Position numbers and translations under genes: made by a program. The notes below the pieces were generated by a model that was not told the origin of the DNA, made no database searches, and was given only the letters and a program-made list of their open reading frames with translations. From contig LGFT01000019.1 in the NCBI GenBank assembly GCA_001509375.1, forward strand, positions 1-44,972: 44,972 nt of DNA. Direction: 5' to 3'. The DNA comes from Methanothrix harundinacea (lineage in GTDB: Archaea > Halobacteriota > Methanosarcinia > Methanotrichales > Methanotrichaceae). Below are positions 21,413 to 29,972 of this stretch, in pieces (the first letter of the stretch is position 1; each line of letters starts with the position of its first letter).

Positions 21413-22099
21413 TCATCTCGCCTTCCGGGCTGCAGCCACAGCCAGGTACATAAAGGGCGTGTCCAGGGCCGCAATTAAAAGCTTGATGACGTACTGGCCT
21501 ACCATCATCTGGACCAGAACGGAGTTTGGGAGGACGGCGTAAAAGGCGAGGCTGATGAAGATGACGGTGTCGATCGCCTGGGAGGCCATCGTCGAGGCGT
21601 TGTTCCGAAGCCAAAGGTGCCTTCCATCGGTCTTATCCCTCCAGAACCCGTAGGCCCAGACGTCGTGATGCTGGCTCACGAGATATGCGAACATCGAGGC
21701 CGCGATCACTCGAGGGGCGAAGCCGAATATGGCATCGAAGGAGGCGGCAAGCTCCGGGTCCATCACCGGTGACGCCGACCACCGGACTGCAATAAGAATT
21801 GATACGAGCATCACCAGGTTTGCGAGAAAGCCGGTCCATACCGCCAGCCTCGCCTTCTCCTTTCCGAAGAGCTCGCTCAAGATGTCGGTCATGAGGAAGG
21901 TGGAGGCGTAGACTAAAACCGCCGCCGGCGCGATGAACGGGCCCAAGGCGATCGTCTTCGCTGCGATGAGATTTGCGAGAACCGTCAGGGCTGTGAAGAC
22001 CCCGACTGCGATCTCTACCCCGTATCTCGTCGCCAGAGCTGCGCAAGAGGTAACTATCGCGAGGGTCGCAGCTGCCCAAAAAATGGGGATCGGGTCCAT
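21413..22099 (-). CDS. YhhQ/VUT-family queuosine/archaeosine precursor transporter
   Basis: A 228-residue membrane protein with about six hydrophobic segments. It contains the family block STFLMTDILSELFGKEKARL (66-85) and further conserved stretches (NNASTMASQAIDTVIFISLA, GQYVIKLLIAALDTPFMYL). Family members import 7-deazaguanine precursors such as preQ0/preQ1. In archaea the product could feed archaeosine in tRNA. It follows rfcS after 17 bases with the strong site GAAGGAGGTCG, so the two are probably cotranscribed. Confidence 0.85.
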   Translation of the reverse strand: MDPIPIFWAAATLAIVTSCAALATRYGVEIAVGVFTALTVLANLIAAKTIALGPFIAPAAVLVYASTFLMTDILSELFGKEKARLAVWTGFLANLVMLVSILIAVRWSASPVMDPELAASFDAIFGFAPRVIAASMFAYLVSQHHDVWAYGFWRDKTDGRHLWLRNNASTMASQAIDTVIFISLAFYAVLPNSVLVQMMVGQYVIKLLIAALDTPFMYLAVAAARKAR

Positions 22100-22116
22100 C
22101 GACCTCCTTCACATCA

Positions 22117-23088
22117 CTATCCGACAGATCCGACGAGGGCGAAGTAGGCGAGGAGCGCCTCCAGCTGTATCCGCTCGTTGGCGCCTTCTGTCATCCGAAA
22201 ATCGATCTCTCCTATCCTATCCATCAGCCTCACCACGGTGGAGGCGGGAAGGTCGTCGGAGTCCATCAGGCTGAGCATATGCCGGTGGATCTGGAGTACG
22301 ACGTCCTCTCCTGAGAGCCCCTGGACCAGGAGAAGCTCGTCGAGGAGGCTCCGTGCCGCGGTGAACTTGCCTCCGATGGCGGCATCGATCAGCTCCTTGA
22401 TCTGTTCTGGCCTGGCGGTGGCGGTTATCTGGTAGATTGTCTCCCCGGTCACCGAATCCTCCATCAGAGATGCAGCCTGGAGGGCGTTGATCGCCTTTCT
22501 CATGTCGCCTCGAGCGACGTAGACTATCGCACTCATCCCCTCATCTGTCACATTGACTTTTTCGTCTTTTGCGATCTTCTTCATCCTCTCGGTGACGGCT
22601 TCGTCGGAGAGGGACCGGAAACGATAGACTGCGCACCTCGACTGGATCGGCTCAATGATCTTGGAGGAGTAGTTGCACGAGAGGATGAATCTGCAGATGG
22701 AGCTGTACCTCTCCATCGTCCTCCGCAGGGCGCTCTGAGCGTCGTTGGTGAGGGCGTCGGCCTCGTCGAGGAAGATCACCTTGAACTCGGCATCGCCGAG
22801 GGGCGCTGTCCTGGCGAAGTCCTTCACCTTGTGCCTCACCACGTCGATCCCCCGCTCGTCGCTGGCGTTCAGCTCTATGAAGTTAGCCCTCCAGTCTTCG
22901 CCGAAGAGCTCCCTCACCATGCTGATGGCCGCCGCGGTCTTCCCCACCCCCGGCGGCCCTGAGAAGAGAAGGTGGGGGACGTTCCTGCTCCTGACGTAGG
23001 ACTTTAGCCGCCTCACTATCTCCTCTTGGCCTACCACGTCCTCTAGGCTCGTCGGCCTGTACTTCTCGATCCAGATCTCCTCTTTTAT
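22117..23088 (-). CDS. rfcS: Replication factor C small subunit, with ATA at the start position
   Basis: An AAA+ clamp-loader subunit that, with the large subunit, loads PCNA. Motifs seen: [15 protein letters not shown] (Walker A), [11 protein letters not shown] (Walker B) and [12 protein letters not shown] (SRC, arginine finger). Upstream of the first usual start (GTG at 23037) the same frame reads [20 protein letters not shown], the conserved beginning of all RfcS proteins. The codon at the place of the initiator Met is ATA (23088-23086). A strong site GGAGGAGGG (23095-23103) lies exactly six bases before it and a box A at 23125-23133. From there to an in-frame TAA upstream no ATG, GTG or TTG occurs. 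From the ATA the protein is 323 residues, the normal length. Either AUA is used as a start or a base is wrong in the assembly. Confidence 0.93.
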   Translation of the reverse strand: MKEEIWIEKYRPTSLEDVVGQEEIVRRLKSYVRSRNVPHLLFSGPPGVGKTAAAISMVRELFGEDWRANFIELNASDERGIDVVRHKVKDFARTAPLGDAEFKVIFLDEADALTNDAQSALRRTMERYSSICRFILSCNYSSKIIEPIQSRCAVYRFRSLSDEAVTERMKKIAKDEKVNVTDEGMSAIVYVARGDMRKAINALQAASLMEDSVTGETIYQITATARPEQIKELIDAAIGGKFTAARSLLDELLLVQGLSGEDVVLQIHRHMLSLMDSDDLPASTVVRLMDRIGEIDFRMTEGANERIQLEALLAYFALVGSVG

Positions 23089-23124
23089 CCTAGACCCTCC
23101 TCCAAACGATCTGCCCCTTATCTC

Positions 23125-23133
23125 TATATCAAA
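23125..23133 (-). promoter_or_regulatory. Box A promoter of rfcS
   Basis: On the minus strand TTTGATATA predicts a start at about 23104, just in front of the GGAGGAGGG ribosome site. This supports translation from 23088, not from the internal GTG. Confidence 0.45.
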
Positions 23134-23419
23134 TTTCCCTTATCGCCAGGGAATTCTGAGAAAGAGCGATCATCCAGAAGAGATTAAGAGAGGGATAAAT
23201 TAAAATTATAATCAGCTATATTAAATAAATTTAACAAAAATTTAGCAAGAACTGTTGTCTTCTTGAATGTTGATAATGGTATCAAAAAGTAACGGGCAGG
23301 ATTTCCAGATACCCGATTGATGATATCAAAAATAAATTATAGTTTATATGAAAATATCCAAGACTTTTGAGAATGATTTAAATAGTATTACATATCCACT
23401 ATGACCAAAGGTGACTTTT
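23134..23419 (+). promoter_or_regulatory. AT-rich intergenic region and promoter of the DUF333 protein
   Basis: An AT-rich gap without coding frames. A good box A, gatttaaatag, lies at 23374-23384, predicting a start near 23408 and the ribosome site AAGGTGA before ATG 23420. Two similar strings, ggtatcaaaaagtaa and gatatcaaaaataaa, occur at about 23279 and 23323; their meaning is unknown. Confidence 0.45.
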
Positions 23420-24220
23420 ATGGACATCTCAAAGATCGTCTTTTTGGCGTTGGCGATTCTCGCGGCGCCGGCGTTGGCGGAGGAGGATGGAGGCGATACC
23501 GCGGCCATTGCAGATCCTTCTTGCGTCTACTGTGAGAATCTGGGATACAAATGTGAGGACGGCAACTGCATCTTCCCCGACGGCACCTCCTGCCCGGCCT
23601 GGGACTTCTACCGGGGCAAGTGTGGTCAGAGCTTTTCTTTCTGCGAGCAGCAGGGCTACAAGATCGAGAATAGGATAGAAGATATGGGAAACTGGACTGC
23701 AGAGTATGCGGTCTGCGTCTTCGACGACTGCTCTGAATGCGACGAGCAGGAGTACTTTGACGGCGACTGCGAGCCCTCCAACTGCAGCTCCTGGACCCTA
23801 GCCGATGGATGCAAGCCGCCCGTCGAGTTTGAGGGACTGATCTCAAAGGTGGCCAGGATCAACAACTCTGAAGGCAAAACCGCTGCGGACGTTCTGGGAT
23901 GGGACGTCACTTATAGGGGCGAGGACGAAAAATGCTATTCCTACTACGTGGCCCAGGCCCCCCTAGTGGGAATGACCGAGCCCGTGGTGGTCCAGTGTCC
24001 TCTGGGAGTCCAGGCCTTCGACAGGTACATAGTGGACTATGACGATGCGATCGCCGTCATGCAGATGATGGACTGTGGCGATACCTTCGTTGAATTGACC
24101 CTCAGCTGGCCCCTGACCCCTGAGGTCGAGGAGCCCCAGTGGCGGATCAAGACTTCCATAGGGACGGAGATCGTAGTAGGCGCTTACTGCGGGCAGGGAG
24201 GTTGCAAAACTGTCGAGTAG
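23420..24220 (+). CDS. Secreted Cys-rich protein with tandem DUF333-like domains
   Basis: 266 residues with a signal peptide (MDISKIVFLALAILAAPALA, cut after ALA). Residues 32-68 (DPSCVYCENLGYKCEDGNC..., FPDGTSCPAWDFYRGKCG) are a DUF333-type unit, the domain seen in putative haemolysin-annotated proteins; residues 73-118 (FCEQQGYKIENR..., VCVFDDCSECDEQEYFDGDC) are a second. The C-terminal 140 residues are not recognised and also contain paired cysteines (CGDTF, CGQGGC), suggesting disulfides in an exported protein. ATG 23420 follows AAGGTGA by seven bases; the GTG at 23411 sits inside that site and is rejected. A terminator hairpin follows at 24231. Confidence 0.75.
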   Translation: MDISKIVFLALAILAAPALAEEDGGDTAAIADPSCVYCENLGYKCEDGNCIFPDGTSCPAWDFYRGKCGQSFSFCEQQGYKIENRIEDMGNWTAEYAVCVFDDCSECDEQEYFDGDCEPSNCSSWTLADGCKPPVEFEGLISKVARINNSEGKTAADVLGWDVTYRGEDEKCYSYYVAQAPLVGMTEPVVVQCPLGVQAFDRYIVDYDDAIAVMQMMDCGDTFVELTLSWPLTPEVEEPQWRIKTSIGTEIVVGAYCGQGGCKTVE

Positions 24221-24230
24221 ACGAAGGGGT

Positions 24231-24254
24231 GGGGCTAAGGGCTGCCTTAGCCCC
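24231..24254 (+). terminator. Hairpin terminator after the DUF333 gene
   Basis: A perfect 10-bp stem GGGGCTAAGG (24231-24240) / CCTTAGCCCC (24245-24254) with a GCTG loop lies ten bases past the stop. T-rich sequence (atttct, then ttttta at 24275-24280) follows. It may also stop the converging SOD transcript. Confidence 0.6.
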
Positions 24255-24408
24255 CATTCCAGATTTCTCCGCCATTTTTAGTCAGGCCGAAGAGGAATGC
24301 CTCTCCCCTCCCAGCTACCTCCGGACGTCGGCCTCCTCTACGAGGTTCGAGAGCAAACTGGTTTTTCGCCGATGATGGGAACATCAAGTTTGAATTCGAT
24401 AGTGGCTT

Positions 24409-25023
24409 TTATTTCATCACCGCATCGAATCTCAGGCTCACTTCATCCCAGTTCACGATCTTCCAGAAGGCCTCCACAAACCTGGCCCTTTCGTTCTTAT
24501 AGTCGAGGTAGTAGGCGTGCTCCCATACGTCCAGGACCATGAGGATCCGAAACATGGGGAAGACATTGACGTTATGCTTCTCTATCTGCATGATGACCGG
24601 CCTTTTCGTCATGCCACACCAGGCGAGGGCCGCCCAGCCCGAGCCTTCTGTGCTTGCGGCCGCTGCGGTGAACTCCTTTTTGAACCGTTCGAAGGATCCG
24701 AACTCTTTCTTCAGGGCTTCCGCGAGGGCGCCGCTGGGCTCTCCTTTTGTCTTGGCAGCATGAGAGAGGTTTGACCAGAAGAGGCTGTGAAGCAGGTGTC
24801 CGCCCGCCTGGAAGGAGAGCTCCTTCAGCGTGGCCTTCATGTCTACGTCCTTTCCCACATCGCGGGCCTCGTCCAACCGCTCCAGAATGGCGTTGGCCCC
24901 GTTCACGTAGGCCGCATGGTGCTTTTCGTAGTGCAGTCGAAGCTGAGCCTCGGAGATGTGAGGCTCTAGGGCCTTGTAGTCGTAGGGCAGGTCCGGCAGG
25001 AAATAAAATCTCTTTTCAACCAT
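24409..25023 (-). CDS. Superoxide dismutase, Fe/Mn family
   Basis: A 204-residue cytoplasmic SOD converting superoxide to O2 and H2O2. Metal ligands are recognisable: His in [14 protein letters not shown], His in [11 protein letters not shown], and Asp and His in [22 protein letters not shown] is the usual outer-sphere block. Fe or Mn preference cannot be decided safely. ATG 25023 follows AAGGTGA by eight bases; an upstream in-frame ATG at 25053 is less likely. It is followed upstream on the same strand by katG, whose H2O2 activity is the logical next step. Confidence 0.95.
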   Translation of the reverse strand: MVEKRFYFLPDLPYDYKALEPHISEAQLRLHYEKHHAAYVNGANAILERLDEARDVGKDVDMKATLKELSFQAGGHLLHSLFWSNLSHAAKTKGEPSGALAEALKKEFGSFERFKKEFTAAAASTEGSGWAALAWCGMTKRPVIMQIEKHNVNVFPMFRILMVLDVWEHAYYLDYKNERARFVEAFWKIVNWDEVSLRFDAVMK

Positions 25024-25129
25024 GGGAATATCACCTTGGGTTTGTTTTAACAATTTTCGATCATGATGGGCGGTTAAGGCCGGCGAAGATCCAGGCCTCG
25101 CCCGGGATTTATTCTATCGCCCCCGACTG

Positions 25130-25148
25130 GCGCGATGGATAATCGCGC
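25130..25148. repeat. 7-bp inverted repeat between katG and sod
   Basis: GCGCGAT (25130-25136) and ATCGCGC (25142-25148) are separated by five bases. It lies about 110 bases upstream of the SOD start and next to the larger hairpin at 25157, so it could be an operator or part of a structured spacer. Confidence 0.5.
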
Positions 25149-25156
25149 GGACATAG

Positions 25157-25192
25157 CGGTTTTGCGGACGGCGTATCGCGTCCGCAAAACCG
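25157..25192 (-). terminator. 14-bp perfect hairpin after katG
   Basis: CGGTTTTGCGGACG (25157-25170) and CGTCCGCAAAACCG (25179-25192) pair perfectly around eight bases. It starts about 60 bases past the katG stop. The stability suggests a terminator, though no clean T run follows on the minus strand. It resembles a bacterial-style hairpin that could have come with a transferred katG. Confidence 0.5.
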
Positions 25193-25252
25193 TTTGTCGG
25201 CTGACCGTTTTTGCCGTACCGCGAGAAGCCCGCGAAGACGTTTATGCCGCGA

Positions 25253-27481
<2,229 letters not shown>

Positions 27482-27540
27482 TCATAGTGTGGATCGAATA
27501 TCATCATCGCTATGATCCTCGGGATGCTCCAGGAGGGAGA

Positions 27541-27590
27541 GAACCCCGTTTCCGACATCAACGATTTGTCGTTGTCGGCTATGGGGGTTC
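27541..27590 (-). terminator. 50-nt nested hairpin between the peroxiredoxin gene and katG
   Basis: Nested pairing: outer GAACCCC (27541-27547) / GGGGTTC (27584-27590), inner CCGACA-t-CAACGA (27552-27564) / TCGTTGTCGG (27569-27578) around TTTG. It lies 19 bases past the peroxiredoxin stop and about 80 before the katG start. It can be a terminator for the peroxiredoxin gene or a regulatory fold in a shared transcript. Confidence 0.45.
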
Positions 27591-27609
27591 GATCGCCCGG
27601 AGATGGGAT

Positions 27610-28278
27610 TCAGAGCTTCTTGTGGCAGAACCACCAGTCTTCACAGACCACGCCGCCGCCAGTCTTTCTGGTGGCCGCGGTCTTCTCGTCGGAGGGTGGT
27701 GGTATTATGACCTCGTCGCCGAAGAGTTCGTTATTCGGCCAGTTGGCGGGCAGTGCCACCTTATTCTCGTCCGAGATTTGGAGGGCTTTGACGGCTCTCA
27801 GAACCTCGTCCATGTTCCTGCCGATCTCCTGGGGGTAGTAGAGCATCAGCCTCATGACGCCGTTGGGGTCCACCACGAATACGGCCCTGACGGTGTTCGT
27901 TCCCTTTCCGGGATGGACCATCCCGAGCTTTGTGGCGACGGCGCCGGTGTCGGCGATGATCGGAAAGGTGATCTCCACATCCATCTTTTCTTTGATCCAC
28001 TCGGTCCACTTCATGTGGGAGTGGACCTGGTCCACCGACAATCCGACGAGGGCGCAGTTAAGGCTGTCGAAATCTTTCTTCATCTTCTGGAAGGCTATAA
28101 ACTCGGTGGTGCAGACCGGCGTGAAGTCTCCGGGATGGCTAAAGAGGACGAACCACTTTCCTGAGAGATCGCTTGGGATCCTCATCCTGCCGTGGGTGGT
28201 CTGAACCTCCATTTCTGGAACCTTATCCCCCAGGAGGGGAATTCCCTGTCTTGCTTCTTCTTCTGTATGATGTGTCAT
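27610..28278 (-). CDS. Peroxiredoxin (archaeal Prx6-like, 2-Cys type)
   Basis: A 222-residue thiol peroxidase reducing H2O2 and organic peroxides. The peroxidatic site is [12 protein letters not shown] with C56; [23 protein letters not shown] is the usual central block. The extended C-terminus has VVCEDWWFC (C212 and C218), giving resolving cysteines as in archaeal Prx6-like enzymes. GAGGTGATT precedes ATG 28278. It is divergent from the Fur-type regulator 149 bases away, which may control it. Confidence 0.93.
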   Translation of the reverse strand: MTHHTEEEARQGIPLLGDKVPEMEVQTTHGRMRIPSDLSGKWFVLFSHPGDFTPVCTTEFIAFQKMKKDFDSLNCALVGLSVDQVHSHMKWTEWIKEKMDVEITFPIIADTGAVATKLGMVHPGKGTNTVRAVFVVDPNGVMRLMLYYPQEIGRNMDEVLRAVKALQISDENKVALPANWPNNELFGDEVIIPPPSDEKTAATRKTGGGVVCEDWWFCHKKL

Positions 28279-28314
28279 TTAAGAATCACCTCTTTTTTCA
28301 TATCTGTGGATTCC

Positions 28315-28325
28315 AATTTATACTT
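28315..28325 (-). promoter_or_regulatory. Box A promoter of the peroxiredoxin gene
   Basis: On the minus strand AAAGTATAAAT, about 40 bases before the ATG, predicts a short leader carrying the GAGGTGA ribosome site. A small palindrome ACATGT (about 28331) sits just upstream and might be an operator. Confidence 0.5.
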
Positions 28326-28392
28326 TTTGGACATGTACACTTCTTCACAGCCATGATCCGGTTTTAAAGCCGTCGATCTTCTTTGGGCAAAG

Positions 28393-28423
28393 GTTTATTT
28401 AAGATTAATTATTACTTAGTAAT
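28393..28423 (+). promoter_or_regulatory. Promoter and candidate operator of the Fur/PerR gene
   Basis: A box A, gtttatttaag (28393-28403), lies 25-35 bases before ATG 28428, predicting a nearly leaderless mRNA; no ribosome site is visible. ATTAC-TTA-GTAAT (28411-28423) is a perfect inverted repeat over the expected start site, AT-rich like known Fur/PerR boxes. Autoregulation is inferred. Confidence 0.5.
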
Positions 28424-28427
28424 TGAT

Positions 28428-28862
28428 ATGTTAAATTTAGAGGATCTGGAGTCAACAATCATCAAGACGTTCCGCAACAGCGGGTATAGAGCTACTCCGC
28501 AGAGGATAGCCATCAGCAAATATATCCTCAGCAATCATGAACATCCCACAGCCCAGGAAGCCTATCTCGAAGTCAAGAAGACGCATCCAACAGTTAGCCT
28601 GGCAACGATCTACAACACAATAAAAATTTTAAAAGAAACAGGCCTAATTCTAGAATTGAACCTGCATCAAGGCGAAACGAGATTTGATCCGAACACTGAG
28701 CCTCATGCTCATCTGCTCTGTCTGAGATGTGGAAAGATCAGCGATTGGAAGGATCCGATCATACCGAGCCTGATATCTAAGGTCTCCGATGAAGAAAATT
28801 TCACCATAATCGGATCGTGTCTGAATTTGAGTGGCATATGCGAGAGCTGCGATAGAAAATAG
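28428..28862 (+). CDS. Fur/PerR-family metalloregulator
   Basis: A 144-residue DNA-binding regulator. The winged-helix part has GYRATPQRIAISKYIL, HPTAQEAYLEVKKTHP and VSLATIYNTIKILKETGLI. The dimerisation part has TRFDPNTEPHAHLLCLRCGK and a C-terminal CESC, so a structural zinc bound by two CxxC pairs is likely. Fur and PerR are hard to separate by sequence; next to SOD, KatG and peroxiredoxin, a peroxide-sensing PerR role is favoured. The gene is visibly more AT-rich than its neighbours. ATG 28428 is chosen from the promoter distance. Confidence 0.9.
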   Translation: MLNLEDLESTIIKTFRNSGYRATPQRIAISKYILSNHEHPTAQEAYLEVKKTHPTVSLATIYNTIKILKETGLILELNLHQGETRFDPNTEPHAHLLCLRCGKISDWKDPIIPSLISKVSDEENFTIIGSCLNLSGICESCDRK

Positions 28863-28926
28863 AAGAGTTGGTCATAAAAGGCCACAAATTTAGAGCAGGC
28901 TACTGAATCCGAATGACTTGTCGATC

Positions 28927-28958
28927 CTGTCGGTCGGGACTACTGTCGGCCGGGACTA
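28927..28958 (+). repeat. 16-bp tandem duplication before the ZIP gene
   Basis: ctgtcggtcgggacta (28927-28942) is followed at once by ctgtcggccgggacta (28943-28958), one mismatch. It ends six bases before the ATG, so it occupies the place of the ribosome site. It may be a recent duplication or a translation-control element. Confidence 0.8.
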
Positions 28959-28964
28959 TGAGCC

Positions 28965-29789
28965 ATGATCGAGTTTTTAGCAGGACTTCACCCTGTGATG
29001 CAGGCGTTTCTTGCGACCTGTTTTACCTGGGGAGTGACCGCTCTCGGCGCCGCCAGCGTATTCACCTTCAAAGAGGTGAGCGGCAGAGTCCTCGACGGGA
29101 TGCTGGGATTTGCCGCTGGGGTGATGATCGCCGCCAGCTTCTGGTCGCTCCTCGCCCCGGCGATCGAGATGGCGGAGGCGAGCGATCTTCCCGCCTGGTT
29201 TCCGGCGGCGACGGGATTCCTCCTCGGTGGCCTCTTCCTGAGGGCGGTCGACAATATGCTCCCGCGCATCCACTGCTGCATCTCGGGTTTTTCAGGTTCA
29301 GAAAAAGCCGGTGAGATCAAGACCGGCTGGCATCGGGTCACCCTTCTCATCCTTGCCATCACTCTGCACAACATCCCTGAGGGTTTGGCCGTGGGGGTCG
29401 CCTTCGGGGCTCTGGCCGCCGGATATCCTTATGCCACCTTGATGGGAGCCACCACTCTCGCCATCGGCATCGGGATTCAGAACTTCCCCGAGGGGGTCGC
29501 CGTCTCCATGCCCCTCCGGCGCGAGGGGATGTCCCGGCCGAGGTGCTTCTGGTACGGCCAATTATCAGCAATCGTCGAACCGATCGCCGCCGTCATCGGG
29601 GCGGGAGCTGTCATCCTCGCAGAGCCCCTCCTCCCCTACGCTTTGGGCTTCGCCGCGGGGGCGATGATCTTCGTCGTGGTCGAGGAGTTGATCCCCGAGT
29701 GCCAGCGGGGCGGGAATGCGAGCTTGGCCACGGCAGGGGCGATGATCGGCTTCGCGGTGATGATGGTCCTGGATGTGGCGTTTGGGTAA
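28965..29789 (+). CDS. ZIP-family divalent metal transporter
   Basis: A 274-residue membrane protein with about eight hydrophobic segments. Signature blocks are ILAITLHNIPEGLAVGVAFG (helix IV, about 127-146) and IGIQNFPEGVAVSMPLRREG (helix V), whose His/Asn/Glu residues line the metal path. Family members import Zn, Fe or Mn. It follows the Fur-type regulator in the same direction (102 bases), so metal-dependent control and a role in supplying SOD metal are reasonable guesses. No clear ribosome site precedes ATG 28965, where a 16-bp duplication lies. Confidence 0.92.
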   Translation: MIEFLAGLHPVMQAFLATCFTWGVTALGAASVFTFKEVSGRVLDGMLGFAAGVMIAASFWSLLAPAIEMAEASDLPAWFPAATGFLLGGLFLRAVDNMLPRIHCCISGFSGSEKAGEIKTGWHRVTLLILAITLHNIPEGLAVGVAFGALAAGYPYATLMGATTLAIGIGIQNFPEGVAVSMPLRREGMSRPRCFWYGQLSAIVEPIAAVIGAGAVILAEPLLPYALGFAAGAMIFVVVEELIPECQRGGNASLATAGAMIGFAVMMVLDVAFG

Positions 29790-29820
29790 CCGGGCCTGGG
29801 AGATGAGCGGAGAGGCCCGG
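29790..29820 (+). terminator. Hairpin terminator after the ZIP gene
   Basis: CCGGGCCT (29790-29797) pairs perfectly with AGGCCCGG (29813-29820) around a 15-base loop, immediately after the stop codon. The T content downstream is low (ctcttt). Confidence 0.45.
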
Positions 29821-29882
29821 ATGGCCTCTTTGACCCTCTGCTGGAGTTACTTTGCCGGGTTAATCGATGCAACTAGAGGTCG

Positions 29883-29935
29883 GCCTAAATAGCTCTCAGG
29901 TTCCCAGCTTATCGAACCGACAAAGCCTAAATAGG
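29883..29935 (+). promoter_or_regulatory. Two identical box A elements before ileS
   Basis: GCCTAAATAG occurs at 29883-29892 and at 29925-29934. The second is about 40 bases from ATG 29973 and predicts a short leader with GTTGGAGG. The first could be an additional promoter. Confidence 0.5.
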
Positions 29936-29972
29936 ACGTTGTTTATGCCTTTCCCGTTGTTGGAGGACTAGG

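Noticed and set aside
22117-23037. rfcS starting at the internal GTG (23037)
   Set aside because: It would drop the conserved IEKYRP N-terminal block and leaves the ribosome site and promoter unexplained.
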